Both the position numbers and the translations under genes were made by a program. Shown here piece after piece: positions 1 through 14,290 of a stretch of 64,000 bases of DNA. Numbering within the stretch: the first letter of the stretch is position 1; the number at the start of each line of letters is the position of its first letter. Source of the stretch: Litomosoides sigmodontis (taxonomy: Eukaryota; Nematoda; Chromadorea; Rhabditida; Onchocercidae); NCBI GenBank assembly GCA_963070105.1, contig OY718806.1, positions 10,318,190 through 10,382,189 on the forward strand. Direction: 5' to 3'. The notes beneath the pieces are model-generated. The model ran no database searches. It was not told the DNA's origin and saw only the letters and a list, made by a program, of their open reading frames with translations.

Positions 1-1069
1 CAAATTTCATTCTTCTCATTTTAGTGTGATCGATTGACAGTTGAATAAATGATTTTTTTTGGAGTATTGCTTTCGGACAATATCAATATGCTAAATAATT
101 TTGAAATAAAATAAAAGATTATTTTAACAGCTTCTTGTTATCTATAGTTGCGTTGCGCAGTGAGAAAAGAGTGGTGATTATCGACAGTTTTAATCAATAA
201 TGTATTTTTTGCCTAACAAATAATTATAATTATAAATTTGCATCATACTGCAACATGTGCGTAAAAGAATTCATAAAATTTTGAAGCACTTAAAAGGAAG
301 CATTTCTATTTTCACACAATTGACACGACAAGTGATGCTTTTTTTGCTCATACCCTTCCTTTCCTGTGTGTGGTTGAACATTCAGTAATTCAGCAAATTC
401 ACTAAATTCAGTAAATATTACCAGAGAGATTATAAAGTTTTGTGGGGAAAATTTTAGAGAGAAGTCAAATCACAGTGACTGATGATTTGTTGAAATTGAA
501 AGCTCAAAATGAGCGTACCAAATCGGTGCATTCATAACACATAAGGCAATATAGATTAAACGAGAAAATAAATTTAATTTAATTATTTGGAAGAATGAAT
601 AACAAGACTTCTCACTCATTTCCTTGCAAAATTTTATCGTGGCTTGTAAATGCTGATATTTTTTGGCATACTGCTGTTCAAACAATTGCTTTACGATGCT
701 CCATGATAAAACATTTGGGTGTAAGTTTGAAGTTAAAAGAAACATAAAATCAAGATTGATGAGCTTAGAAAATGTTTCAAAAAATACTGTAATTTAAAAA
801 TTCTTACGAGTTAAATTGCAGTTAAAATCAAGCTACCCATCACTGTCAATCAGTTTGATTAAAAAACAAATTATTTTGAAAATGTTTAAAGGAAGAGTTC
901 AATTTACCGGAAAATTAGAGAATTGTTCCGAGAACGATTACTTACTGCTCCTAACAGGTTATCTGCCTGGAGGCAAGTGTGCCCTCACCTCGATAGACTG
1001 ACGCAAAAATGAAGGATGATGCCCTTTTGTGAAGGATATAAATTGGATTAATTATAATACTGCTGCCGG

Positions 1070-1135
1070 CGATGACGATAGTGATGACGACGGTGTCAAC
1101 GATGATGATGATGATAGTGATAACGGCAATGATAT
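1070..1135. repeat. GAT/GAC-rich imperfect trinucleotide repeat
   Basis: Imperfect runs of gat and gac codon-like units; the plus-strand frame reads as Asp-rich, but no conserved protein surrounds it, so it is treated as simple sequence. Confidence 0.7.
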
Positions 1136-1286
1136 AGTAATATTCAAAACTTGCTGGTATGATTCAAGAAAAGGAATTGATCGAACAACAATCATACAGA
1201 TGAGCGCATATGCCCAGTCTACTTCCGCGCCTATCTATCCCTGCTGCAACTTATGCCATGGAGAGCATGCTTGCTGCGTATGCATG

Positions 1287-1322
1287 TACGTGTGTGTGTG
1301 CGTGTGCGTGTGCGTGTATGTG
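1287..1322. repeat. Short imperfect (GT)n microsatellite
   Basis: Alternating tg/tgcg units directly visible over about 36 bases. Confidence 0.85.
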
Positions 1323-4099
1323 TTTAGCATGACAGTCTTGAATAGTGTTGGATTGGTTATCGACTTTCAACTAAGCTTTAAACATGCTGGCATTAGTCTT
1401 TCTATGGATGTGTGTATGTGAAGAACTTCCGAGCTTTCTAACATATTTGAGGAGAGGGAGCTTTGAGGAAGGAGATGATGAAAAGCACTAAGCATGGAGG
1501 AAAGAGGGAAGTAAGCTTTGAAAGATGTGAGATGTAGAGGGCGGGAGCGGAGTGTTTTCCAGTTTTCTAAGCTTTCACAGATCGACAGACTAGGAAGAAT
1601 AAGCCAGACCGAGTGTCGCGTTGGTACGATTTGGTAAAGCGAGCCTACTTTTGGAGATGCTTCTGTGATCTGTAATAACAGGACTGGAAGGAGGGTAAAG
1701 TGAACTGGAAAGGGATGAACGAGCGGGAGAGTAAGGTTAGCTCCTCAGGATTCAGGCTTTTCTGGCTACTTCCATTTCACTCTCTCCTCCGTCCACTTTC
1801 ATCCTTCGTTCGCACCCTATTTCCAGGAGCTCTTCCTTCCGAGATATTCCTTTCCCACATCCTTTCCACCCACCCATCTCTTAAGCGCAAGCTTTCTCAC
1901 CTTCAACCTCGTTGTTTCCGTCTTTCTTCCCTGCTAATTTACATTTATCCGGCGATCCCTTACAAACGTTTTGCACTTTACCTGCCCTCGTAGGCTTCTC
2001 TCTTCCCTGCTCCCTTACTGCGGCACCATCCTCTTTCGCTCGTTTACATAAGAAATGGATGTTAGAAACATTTCAACAAAAGTTTCATAATGAAATTTTA
2101 TTCTCGTGATGCCGTAACGGAGAAATGATGGATGAAGATTACAAGGCCTTGACTTTACCTTCTTTCTCTTCAGGACCTAAAACAAAAATATGACCTATAT
2201 TGTTTTAAAGGAAAAAAAACAGGGTCGATCAAATAATGTAAATATAAGTACGACAAATTGATGGTAAGCAATTCCGAGCAACAATACGAACTGTTCCTAA
2301 CATACGTTTTCATGGCCAAGTAGGCTATGCGCGGGCTGTAGGACTTCGTGTAACAATCTAGCTGAATGAACGACAAGTAAGACTTACTGCTTTGGATTTC
2401 TAGAAATCGACTGACAGTTAGCACCTCAAAAATTTATTGCACCTTTCGCGCATTTTCATAGTGTGTAGATTGTTGGAATTCTCAATAATTGAAGCCGTCG
2501 TTTTTTTCTGCTTCGAATGAATCTTTAATAATAGAATTATGCAAAGCTCAAGAAGTTTCTATGCAATTTAATAAAAATTCAAAAAAATCCCTCGAATTTT
2601 GTTTCTCTCTCTTGCATTCTTTGCATTAAATAGATAATGATCACTACTGCAGGTGATACTTTTTTGTTTTAAATTTCGCCCCAACTTCCGTTATGCAGTT
2701 TTACACTATTAATGAAAATTTGTTGCGATGAAGTAATATCAGACAGTTTCTGTTCCTGATGAAAATTGCCGGATGAAACAGCGAGGAAAAGATGAAAGCG
2801 AGAAAAAAGGACTGCTAAACAAGCAGGAAGACCAACCAACATTTTTATGACAACAAATCTACGCTAGCAAATTTCAGCACAGAAAGATATCATATTTTGC
2901 ATTCGTGAAACTCTTCATATTTCATCAAAGGAAAAGAAAAGTAAACAAACAAATAAATATATGTCTGTTCGACATAAACGTTGTTGCTTTTGAGAAAGGG
3001 TGAATGAAATTTGATGAATTAAAAAGATTTTGATCGGAAGGACGAGAAGAGCGATATTAAACGAATGTTCATTAGAGAATAAAAAAAAGCGAACTTTTTT
3101 AAATGTTCAGTTGTCCGTTGAACAAAGTATGAAGATAGCAAATGAGAGATGTGGTGTGAGTTAGAAATTATGCTCTTCGCTTGCTTTCTTTTCTTTCTAC
3201 CTATTTTTTTGGCTGAGAGAAATATGTCCAAGTTGAAGTGAAAGGATTTTTATTATTTATTTCTATTTTTTGGAAAAACAAGTTCTTATAGCTTTTGCAA
3301 GAATCTTTCACCACTCCATTTCGGGAAATTTCCTCCTCTTTCTTCATCCTCCTTTTCCTTTTAGCAATGTTCTTGTTTTCATGTTGCAATCTTACAATAG
3401 CATTGCGCTCTTTCTTCCTCTTCACTTTTTTCGTTCGTTTTTGTCCTCGTCCATTCCTCCGAAAAATGCAGGAAAAAGCGGAATGAAAAAAAAAGCTGGA
3501 ACAAAGTTAGAAATACAAATTCTCTTTTCAACTAATGCATAGAAATTTTTTGCAAATTATTGATTTAAACGTCGATGGATTACTTCATCCTTTTCTTTTA
3601 CGTTGCCTTTAATTCAACTGAGTGCTACGATGTAAGAAAACGAAACGAAATGAAGTAAACCAACAAAATAGTTGTTGAAAATTTTGGGTGCTATTAAAGT
3701 AAGTGGCAATGGATATTTGAAAAGATTGAATGGCACATTTCATTTGAATTATACGCACCTGAAATTGAGCAATCGTTGTCACTTCTTCCACTGCCAATGA
3801 AAATGATAAAACGAATGAGTAACAAATAACAAATGAACCTCTCTCTCCCTCTTTACTTTCTTCTACTAATAGGAAAAACTATGTGATGTGTAAAATGATG
3901 CCAAAAAAGTTTTCGTAATTTTAATCGTATGGGTTGAGTTTAAATTGAAAATTAACAATTTTTCAAGCATTAGTGAGAAGATAGAAACGGTCATCTTTCA
4001 TCCCATTGTTGAATGCGAGCATAATTGAAAATTAATGCTCGATAAATATACACACCTTAGTCAAAATCACATTTACGTAAATTAGCGAGTATGTGGTAG

Positions 4100-4116
4100 C
4101 AACAACAAACAACAAC

Positions 4117-4149
<33 letters not shown>

Positions 4150-4158
4150 ACAGCAACA
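4100..4158. repeat. (AAC)n microsatellite
   Basis: About 59 bases of caa units, with three longer caaa interruptions at the left and right ends. Confidence 0.9.
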
Positions 4159-6494
4159 ATTCTTAAAACGTAAAAATGTTCTTTGCTCTCCTGATGATTG
4201 AAGCTAAATTAATTTAAAAATTTTAAGTTCTAGGTGACTAATTTAATCACAAATTTATACTTGCCTCTTTCTATCAAATGAACTATTGGAGCGAATCAAA
4301 TGCATTTAATTCATTTAAAATGAAGATACAACTTTCGTTTTTTGTACAGTCTGTCTTCATTTTCCTATAATTATTTCAGGGAAAACCAAAGAAAAGAGAA
4401 TGAACACATTGGCTTTGATCGTATATAAGTTCATCCTTTGCAAATTTAATCTAATATTCAATTACAAAATGAGAGGTAAAACTAATCCTGTCTGTTCTGC
4501 TTCAAAAATCTCATTTGAAGGAAAAAAAAACCATTCGTCAAAAAAAAATTATTTCTCCTTTAAATTATGATTAAAATTCAGAGTGTGAAGGCAGCTGATG
4601 TTGTAGGAAAATGCTTGGATACAGTGGGATGGATTGAATAAATTCCATAAGAATGCTAATTCGTGTTGCTCTATTCTGCAGCGAATCATTAAAGTGCTTA
4701 TTTTTTGTTCGGATGTAAACAAAATTGTTTCCAACAGCTAAAGTAAAAGTTGTCATTTTTTTTTTCTCTTGTAAAAATGATGGAAAGGACAAAGGTATTA
4801 TCAAGCAATCGCTTAGGAGTTATGATTTCATGAAAATGATTACTGGTATTTGAAATTGCTCAAAAAAAAAATCGAGCGTTTTGAAGAACGGACAAACAGC
4901 ACTTGATGCCACCATTAAAATTGAAAAATTAAAACACTGATAACATTAATTTAGTTGTCACCAATTTAATTTCCTTTTTTGCTGAAAAAAATACGGCAAA
5001 TTCTTGATCTGAAGTTCGAAATTTAAATTACGGAATTTCTGGATCAAGAGACCTGACATTTGTCGTATGTTTTCAAGACAGTAACTATTTCAATTAATTT
5101 TATTTTGCTGGTAAAAAAACATGCAAATAATAGGAGTCATTCAGACTGTTACATTATTTTTAACCAGTTTTTCTCTGCTTTGAAAAATTTTCAACTCCTA
5201 TTTAAATTAACTGAAAAGTTGCATTTAAATATTGTGTGAGTAGCATTTACCTGCATTATGAAAATATATTTTAGCACTAAATTTCATTTATTTCGAGTAT
5301 TGTCTCGAACAATTTGCCTAGAAGAGGATGATGAACTCTTGGCCTTGAAGAGCTTGAATGTTTCTCCACTAAAATAACGAATAAATTCAGTTTATTCTTT
5401 CCTTTTTCATCTATAATTAAGTGAGCCAACTCTTTTAACACAAGCATAGAGTGGGTTATACAACAATGTGGCACTTTTGAATGATCTTAAAGCATAGACA
5501 CTACTTTTAACAAAAATAGAATTTGCATTAAATTTTGAAAAGTGTAGGTTTGCTGGAAAGAAAAAATGATAGGAAGAGGAAATGAAGATTAAAATCCATC
5601 AGTGTTACTTCCTCATAAGTTTATTGCAATTCAACAACACATTGTGCATGAATATATTATAACAAGTATTGAATTTATTAATTTCAAAATTCATTTTTAA
5701 AACTTTCTTCAAATTTTGATTTTACTTTGTAATTGGTCCAGATTTTATGGGTTAAGTAATAAAAATGAGCTTTCATTGATTTCAACACATGTTTATCTTC
5801 AATTACATAAGTCAAATAATGCCAATTTCCTTAGTGTATACACTTTTCCTAGCATTCATTGTTTGCCCAAAAAGTTTTCTTCGTCTCTCTTTAATTTGCA
5901 ATGTTTTTGTTAGTTGAAAAAGAATGTAAGATAAGAAAAAAGAAAAGTTAAAAAATTTTGTTGACAAAGTAAATATGAAAAAAAAATTGTTAAAAAATCT
6001 TGAAAAATGCGGATTGATTGATATCCTGCCTGATCGGAGGGAGTGGGGGAGGAAGGATTGAAGCAAAGAGAGAAAAAAAAAGTGCAGTAATGTCCATTCG
6101 TTGATTGCTTTGATTATATTTATTACCAAAATCATAATCAATTTTAATTGTTGAAAATCACGGGAAATTAAGCAAATAATAATAATCCACCGTTTCCTTC
6201 CAGCGAATAAATAATGTGTCATAATTTTTCCTTTGTTCTCTTCGTTTTCACAAAAACGAAGTTCATGGAATTGAAATCGATTAGTTCTATTAAATTTTTT
6301 TTTTATAATTTGCACTTTTTACAGTAGTACTCTGTTAACAAAATATTCACATTATGCGTACGCAAATGAATGAAAAGCATTAATTTTATTTTGAAAATAA
6401 ACAAAGTTAGCTGCCAATCTTTCGGAAAGCCTAACCGAATTACTCCAACTATCTATCAAATTTTATTGTTCAAAGCAATATTTATATTTGTTTA

Positions 6495-6497
<3 letters not shown>

Positions 6498-6536
<39 letters not shown>
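6498..6536. repeat. (AT)n microsatellite
   Basis: A nearly perfect ta dinucleotide run of about 38 bases. Confidence 0.95.
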
Positions 6537-6541
<5 letters not shown>

Positions 6542-9500
6542 CATTCGCAAGAAAAAAACCACGGAATGAGACTTTTTGTGAAATTTTCATGGAAGTAGAA
6601 TGAGCTTTCTAACAAACAATTACACAAGCGTGAATTATGATATGACTCATTAAGAGGAGGGAAAAAGGGACGAATGAGGTTAATAAAAGAAGAAGAAAGC
6701 AACCGGCAAAGTTTTAATCTTGACAATCTGAAATTTCAAAGAAAACGAATATGTGAAAATTCTCACTTCTGCGAAAGAAAGTGGAAAAAACAATTAATTT
6801 TGAAATGAATTAGGTGACATCACAAAATTGCAATAGGTTGAATTGAGAATTATTGACAAAAAAGGCAAACGTTGTGGCATAATTCTAGTTTTTCATAAAA
6901 CAAAAAGAAATGATATTACTGCTGAGATTTCAAGCATTACTTAGATTGCATGTTACATCTAAAAAATTAATGAATTTAATATTATAAGAAAAAAAGTGAA
7001 AAAAAATCTCTTTAGCAAGGATAGTAAAAGCTACATTGGTTTCAAATTCTAAGCGGTTAAATAGTAATCACTTATTGTGATTACTGAAGTTAACTTTCTC
7101 CGCTAATAAATGACAACAGATGTTGTGGAAATTAAAAGATTAGAAGTTCCATCCCTGAGCAGACAGGGAGAAGGGCAGTGTTAGAATGATGTACTGAAAT
7201 TATCTCTCAGCAGTATTTTTTTATTTTGAACTGTTACCGGAAAATTTGTGCTGTCAAACACTGAAGTTGAATTGGCTATGGATGGCATATGAAATACAAA
7301 ATATATAATAGTGGCCACAAGCTCATCAAGAAATGGGTCGATTTAAGAATGCACGAATGACAACAAGGCTAAGGCTTCAACGAGCGCTTGGATATGATGA
7401 AACGAGCCTTGTAATGCTCATTATGGACCAAATTTTAGTAATCTAGGAAAACGTTGAACTTATTAAACATGCATAATAAAGCATTTAGCATGGACATCGA
7501 TGTGCCGCCATGCCTTCTTCATGGCTGCAATAATTATTAAAAACTTTGCGAGAAATAAGCATATTTTCATTCGGCTTAGGAACCAACACACTAATTTATC
7601 ATTTTAAATAGTGTTATGTCTCAAACAAGACAGTATGTCTGTTATCAAACGATTTCCGGGATATCTCTATGGATTTTCTGGCATGTCTCACTGACGGATT
7701 GGATAAGTTTTAAGGCTTCGTTGAAGACAATTTTAAAACATTGCAAAGAGCTGAGCTGACAGAAGCTGTTCATCTCTATGGCTTAGAATCGCTTCAAGAA
7801 ATTTGCGATACGGTCGGCCAAATATTTGCTTTGTCAGTTATGATTTCGACTGATTTCAAGAGATGAAATTGTGATCTAACAAGGGACATCGTAACTGTGG
7901 GAAATTTTAGCATATTTCAATAAATCTGTGTGAAGATGATATATCATATTAGTGTTGATATTAATTTAGTTTAGAAACTTTAAGTGCTTGTAGTTTGTAA
8001 AGGTTAGTTAGTTCATTCGGCATTCTACTACTTCGCATCCATTTTATTGATGGACGCTAAGAAGTTACTTATGCTACTTCTTAATTCAAATGTGTGGTGA
8101 CCCATCGCCACAATTGCTTTTCTGCATTGTAGCTCTGAGAAGCTTAATGGTCATAGCTTTCCTAGAACGAAGAAATTTTTTGTAAACACTTTGAAGCTCA
8201 TCCCGTTTTGTGCTTAAGCATAACTTCTCCATAATAAATAACACCGAGTGGAAGGTAATGAACGATATCTTCATTTAAACTCTCTTGTCTAATTGCCGTG
8301 AATCACTGCTTGGGCAATTGCTTGTATTTTATTTGCATTTTTGCACCAAATTTATAACAAAGAATGAAATGGGAAAAACATGAAATGTTAAAAGAAAAAA
8401 CGTGAAACGGCACTACTCGTAAATATTTCATTTCAAACAAATTAAATGAAGTTAATAATTACACAGATAAAGCTCGATCAGAAAAATACATTTTTGAGAT
8501 GGTCAATCGATCAACTATATTTCATCATATGTCCAATGTCTCCCACTCACGAATTTCCTTGTTTTGGGGGAGAGGAGGAAGCAAGGAAAGGGCTTAAGCA
8601 GGACGGTAGGTAGGTAGTTCATGGATCAACCGGTTGGTAGTTTATTGACAAACTATCGATCACTATAAAATTGAATATTTTTAAAATTGGAAAAGGGTGG
8701 AATTGAGGAGCTGAAATAACTTGAAACTATTCCAGCAGAGAATCTAAAGAATGAAGAAGTGGTAAGTGGGAAAAAACTGAGAGAAAATTTTTGCTTAGAA
8801 CACAGGGAAGCTTTGCAAACCATAACCTTAAAATGCGTTCGGAGAGGGTGAGTGAATTTTTGGCAAAATCAGAACTTTTGAACAGGAGGGTAAACCCACT
8901 ACTTTGAAAATATTTCAAATTTCAATGCAAAATTTGGGAGCCGGAAAGGAAAGGAAGTGAAAGGAAGAAAGTAAGAAAGAATGAGGTTTCATTATACCAA
9001 AAAAAAAGGAAAACGGAAACTTCTAGCGCTGTTTTCTAAAATCTCATTTACTCTAAATGTAAATATATAAACGATTAGCATAATTATTTTTAAAGTATTT
9101 CAAGTTCAATAAATTTAAAAAGATAATGTACTGCGAGTGTAAATACGCAAGTCCAGTTATTTTAGATTTTTTTACAACAGTAATGTTTTTATCCGATTTA
9201 CGAAATTGCCAAAGAATATGAAAAAGCAAAGTCCGATTTAATGAAAGGAACGCTTTGTTGCATTCAATCTTATTTTCATTCGTCTAAATTTTGTTCGTTT
9301 TCATCCCCATCTGGTTGAAACTTCAGAAACTTATTAATGAAAGCAATTTGGAAAACAAAAAAGAAAGAGCAAAGATGAGATGCATACTTTTCAATTCATT
9401 TGTCATTTGGTTTGCATTAAAAACGGAGCAAATATTGAAACTGAAATTCCAAAATAACACCCTTAATTGAAACCATTTATGCATCTAATCAAAATACATC

Positions 9501-9835
9501 AAATAAATACACTCATTCCGGCCATTAATTGACATTATTCCGTATGAATTAACAAACTTACAGAAAGCAGTATATCAAATATCGAAAAATAATATTCCAT
9601 TTAAAATTATCTAAATTAGGGACTATTAGTTTGTAGGCTGTTAAAACTACCTTAACAGTTACTGCGAGATTCACTTACATCATCACTAAGCTAAACGTAG
9701 CGTGAGGAGAGATGAGGGGAAATAGGAAGGAAGTGGCGAGGTGATGAAGCTCGTGCCAAGAAATGAAATTTTACTTCATTGCAAAAAATATCTAACATTA
9801 CACGTTGTCGTGTGCAACAGCAATATCTGGATGAA

Positions 9836-12800
9836 TTACCTCTTTTGCACACTGCCGGCGGCAAGAAAAGGTTTCTGTTGTTGTTGTTGCCGATTAATAT
9901 TGTCAATTCGGCCACATGTTACTGGCATCCGATTGCAGCTGTTTGTGGAACGGCCTATTAATAAATTTTGATCCATTTCAACTTCAATGTTATCAGCTTT
10001 ATTATGCACCCATTTCGGTGAACTTATATAATCATCTTTTAAGCAATGTTTCATATCACCACCATTAGTACGTCGAATAGATGTTGGACGCGTGCCACTT
10101 TCATTTATTATCCTAAAAATAAAGTTCCCCTGGCCAGTTTCAATCTTGTGATTTTGTACAGTTTTGAAACTCTTAAATCTTATTTGTCCTTCATATTTGT
10201 TACATTACTCTTTCATATCCCACTAATAAAATTCTCTATTTTAAAAGCCTTTATTAATTCCTAGAAGATTTTACTGTCAATTTAAATCCATAAATTTCAC
10301 TTTAATTTATCTCAATGAGTTGAAGAGTAGAGTTAGACAAGAGTAATTTTACCTTTGCAACTTTTTGTCTGGAGTAGCAAACCGCGGGTAATACGTTGCT
10401 GTTGCTGAATTCATCATATAGCGATCGCAAGGCTGATGATTCGGCACTAGTTGCTGTCGTTCAGAAGGCAGTGCTGGAGCTTTCGGCGGTGGAAGATTCG
10501 GAGGTGGAGGCCTTAGTGAGAATGAATATCGAGTACTTGTGATATCTTGCACCGATTCACCGCTCTTAGCAGCCTGATTCTTCCGCAAGAAATAAACAGC
10601 ATAAGTTATGAGTATAAATACAACAATTAGCACCAATAAGCCACCATAAAAATAGAGATTTGATAAGACTCCATGATCCGATCCTGGAAAATTATTTACT
10701 CCTCGTGGATAGATATTCACTAGGTTAGTGGTGGATTTCCTTCATTTATATTTAATTTAGCCGCATTAACACTATTAACAATAAACGAACAATAAATCGT
10801 CTTCCACGGAACAGCAAAATTTCAGTGTTTGCAAATTTTAAATCAAAAATGTAAAGAGTTTCAACGGCTAACTTGCAATAACGTGAAGATATGCCGATCG
10901 GTAAGCAATATCACCGTGTGCATTTGTCACCACACAAAGGTAAGTCCCAGAATGCTCATGTCGTACATTAGGAATGATAAGCCTATTTAGGCTTACATCA
11001 TCCGACAATTCAACGATTGTTTCCGGCCTTTCCAGCAGCAAAAGATGCATGTTGTTTGCATGAATTAATGTTGCATTTGCATTTGTTTGACGAATTGCGT
11101 TCGGATCCTCCACCCGTTTAAACCACTAAAGGGAACTCAATTTCATAATCAAAGCATTTCACACTTGTTAAACTCTTCCTCCTTTTGCTGTGCTTTGTTC
11201 TTTTTCAACTTAATCGCTAATTTTTAAGTTAGGTATTGAGTACAGAGGACAATATTTATCTTTGAAGTTAATTTTTGTGTCATTAGTATCGCTGTTCACT
11301 CTAATCAATAAGGCAGTAAAAAGTACGAAAGTGCATGGGAAACTTAACGATACCTTAATAAGCGGTTGCCGCTGGTTCTTCACTTTACACTGGAATTGCG
11401 CAGTTCGACCAACTCGAACAGTATTATTGAAGGGTTCATCAATGACCGGGTAAAGCTGCGCATTTGACTTACCAACAGACCAACTCTCACCATCCAAACC
11501 TTCGAAGAAATTTTCCACATAAACGTGAAACGCAGCTTCGATACTACCGTGTTCATTTTCTAGTTTACATACATATTTACCACCTTCGCTGGGTTGAACA
11601 TCGCTCAGGTAAAGTATTGCTGAGGAATAATGGTAAGCAGTTTCTGGAAGTTCAAAAGGTTTCGAAATACGTGGGTGACTTTTATTACAATAGACTGATT
11701 TCTAAATAAGAATTATAATTTGCTCAAGATTTCAAGAAGCAAATAATGGTGAAAATGTGAATGATGGACAGCAATCAATGGTCAAGCTTCATTTCCATAT
11801 TAATACCTCGTTCTAATCCCTTGCCGTCACGTAGCCAAGTGATGTGTGGCAGTGGATTTCCTTTTGCAGGACATTTTAGCAATAAAGCTCCGCCAATTGT
11901 TATTCTTACTGGATTTGTCATCCAATTTCGAATTTCAGCCTCGTTCTTCCACAGTGGAGGAGATGCTGTAAGCATTCTTTTAGATTAATCACTTGATATC
12001 ATCTGAATTCACGGCATTTCCTATCCAGTTTGACCAATTCAATAAATCCAGTAAAAATATACAAGGATTAGTTGGTAATGATTCGGATGGGCAAATAATA
12101 ATAGAATTCGCAACATTTCAAGAAGCAGCATTAATTCACGCAAACAACATTTCATGAAACTAATTATTTTCTATTTCAGAGAACAAGTACGATATCGATT
12201 TCTTCTTGATATCACTGTAAACTGTATTAGGCCACGCAATCTTTAAAATTTAAATTAGTAGAACACTCAAAGGAAGTTTGATTTTCTGCTCGCATAACTA
12301 TGGAACGCTTTAATTCACTAGCACACAGTATCATTCACTGATGGTTTCTTTATTTTCCAATCTTCTAGAGCATTTTGCCCACCTGATCATCGTCTTTCCT
12401 AAGTAATAGCTCTCAACTGCAATGCGTGGTTATCTGCAGATTTTCTCACTCTCTATTTATCTCTTCACTAATAACACAATTTTTTTAACTCTCTGTTGTA
12501 AATAAAAATTCCAACTAATGCCATCTCTGTTTCGACTCTCAGCAATCAAAGTGTACTACGCAATTTCAGTTAAAAGTAAACTAAGTTACCGTTAGTGGTG
12601 AGTGTAAGCGTGTTATCAGCATTTTCTTCATTCTCCATCGCTGGATCGTAAAACGTTACGGTAAAATTTAATTCTTGATGTCCAAATCCATTAATCACTT
12701 GGCATTGATATATTCCACTGTCAGACAGTTGAGGATTACGAATTTTCAGCTCCCGATCTGATCGGGCCAACTTGAAGCGATTGTTAAAGTCAAATCCAAT

Positions 12801-14290
12801 CTTCAAAAATGTAAGACAGATCAGTTAAAATAATTAAAGACAATGGATTTGTGCAAACAATTTTGTTGACCGTACTAATGGTTCGCTATTTGTTATCTAA
12901 ATTAGTTTATCTTTATTAACATGACCTTTCAAGCTTGCTGTTTCTGCAGAACATTGGCTTTTTAAGCTCATTTGCAATAAAATCTCGTTTAAATCGCGTT
13001 GACCTTCGAATGACTCCAGAGTGATTGCATAGCATAAAGAATGACTTTATGGTTTGTTAGAGATCTATGCATAAATTAAATTTTTGCTGACAGCTTCATA
13101 AGCAACAGAAAGGCGGTAACATAATAACTAAATTTAAAACATAATGGTACGACGAATGCAACTATGAAACACAATAAAGTGAGTGAATCGGCTCCTTTTT
13201 AAATATCAGATTTTAAATTATCGAGTCTGTTACAATTTTCTTTTCTCTTCCTTTTTTTTTGGTGAAAATGTGCTGAGTAAATTCATTTAAAATTCCTCCA
13301 CTTTACCAATTTTCAAAATACTTCGTCCCTTTTCTTTTCAATGCGCAAGATACAACCCAGAGAGTCATTTACAATAACAATATCAATTAATCGACGGAGA
13401 CAAAAAAATGGACTTTTTTCGAATAGGATTTTGTCAAGGAATATAATTTATTAATTTATAATTTACTGCGTTGGCATAACTGTTGGTCATGCATCGCTTC
13501 GATCGATTCTATGATTTAGAAAATATTAATGTAATTAAGCTTTGAGGCATGAGAAAGTAAGGCAAAGTAGAAGTGAAAGTTTAGGAATGATCGGTAAGAC
13601 ATTCATTGATAATTCTTCAATCAAATATGTTAGTAGTACAAACTATGAGAGCACTCGAAGAAATGCTGGCTGTTCGCTTTATCCATAAACCAATAAATAT
13701 ATCAAACTTCAAGGATTGAATAGAAACAAGTAGTGAAATTCTTGTATTTTAATAGCTGGAAGGATAGGTGAGGCCAATGAGAACGAGAAATGTAACTTTA
13801 ATTAGATGATAAAGAAGGAATTTAATTAGTTTTTTGATATCCTCGTATAGTTGTTTAATTCCCACGAATACTAAATTTTTCACCCAAAATGCATTATTAC
13901 CAGATACGAACTGGTCAAGCGTGACAGATCCAAATTAGATAATTTAGCTTTTTACGTCTGGCCAGTGCTTTTTAGGAATTAAGTTGACCGCTTGAATTAA
14001 GTCGCTGCGGATGGATATTCGATGACTCATTTTAATATTGAGCAGATTCCTAAGACATTTTGAAAAGAATGAAATGGAAGAATGGGAGAAAGAGAGCGTG
14101 AAAGAAAGAAAAGGGGAGAAAGTAGAATACGAAAAGGTGCAGTTTAGACTTACTGGCTCGTCGTTTTTCTTCCACTGAATCATTAAAAGGTCATCGTTCT
14201 TATCTTTGACAGGACATATTAGTCTAAACTGCTTCGTCCCAATTGGTACACGGAATTCTGTTTGTGATGGTAGTGATAGATCTGGCGGTG
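9836..14290 (-). CDS. FGFRL1-like, kinase-less FGF receptor (5' exon missing)
   Basis: Predicted cell-surface receptor. Seven phase-compatible exons: 14290-14154, 12800-12590, 11965-11807, 11694-11354, 11125-10873, 10719-10353 and 10112-9836 (TAA), about 581 residues. Ig1 has Cys26, Trp40 and Cys79 (CPVKDK ... GIYQC); an acid-box-like ENEENAD follows. Ig2 has CPAKGNPLPHITW ... GGKYVC and Ig3 has FQCKVKN ... WFKRVED ... GTYLC. A hydrophobic span (LLVLIVVFILITYAVYF) lies near residues 389-412. The tail is rich in proline (RPPPPNLPPP) and has no kinase domain. Domain order and motif wording match the FGFR ectodomain and, lacking a kinase, FGFRL1, which binds FGF ligands and heparin in vertebrates. 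The first exon here starts mid-codon (phase 1), so a signal-peptide exon lies upstream beyond 14.3 kb and was not found. An alternative is an FGFR paralogue whose kinase lies beyond an intron longer than 9.8 kb, which is unlikely because exon 10112-9836 reaches an in-frame stop. Confidence 0.82.

Larger units (their letters stand above)
1..9835. other. Intergenic, no convincing gene
   Basis: No reading frame here shows a recognisable domain or a chain of phase-compatible exons. The stretch is AT-rich with simple repeats listed separately and a somewhat GC-richer, pyrimidine-rich patch at about 1430-2050. Short open stretches on both strands between about 7.3 and 8.3 kb (for example a 37-codon plus ORF starting near 7333 and a minus ORF at 8086-8274) could be remnants of an old coding element, but I recognise no family. 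It lies downstream of the 3' end of the minus-strand FGFR-like gene; no tyrosine kinase exon was seen in it. Confidence 0.6.
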
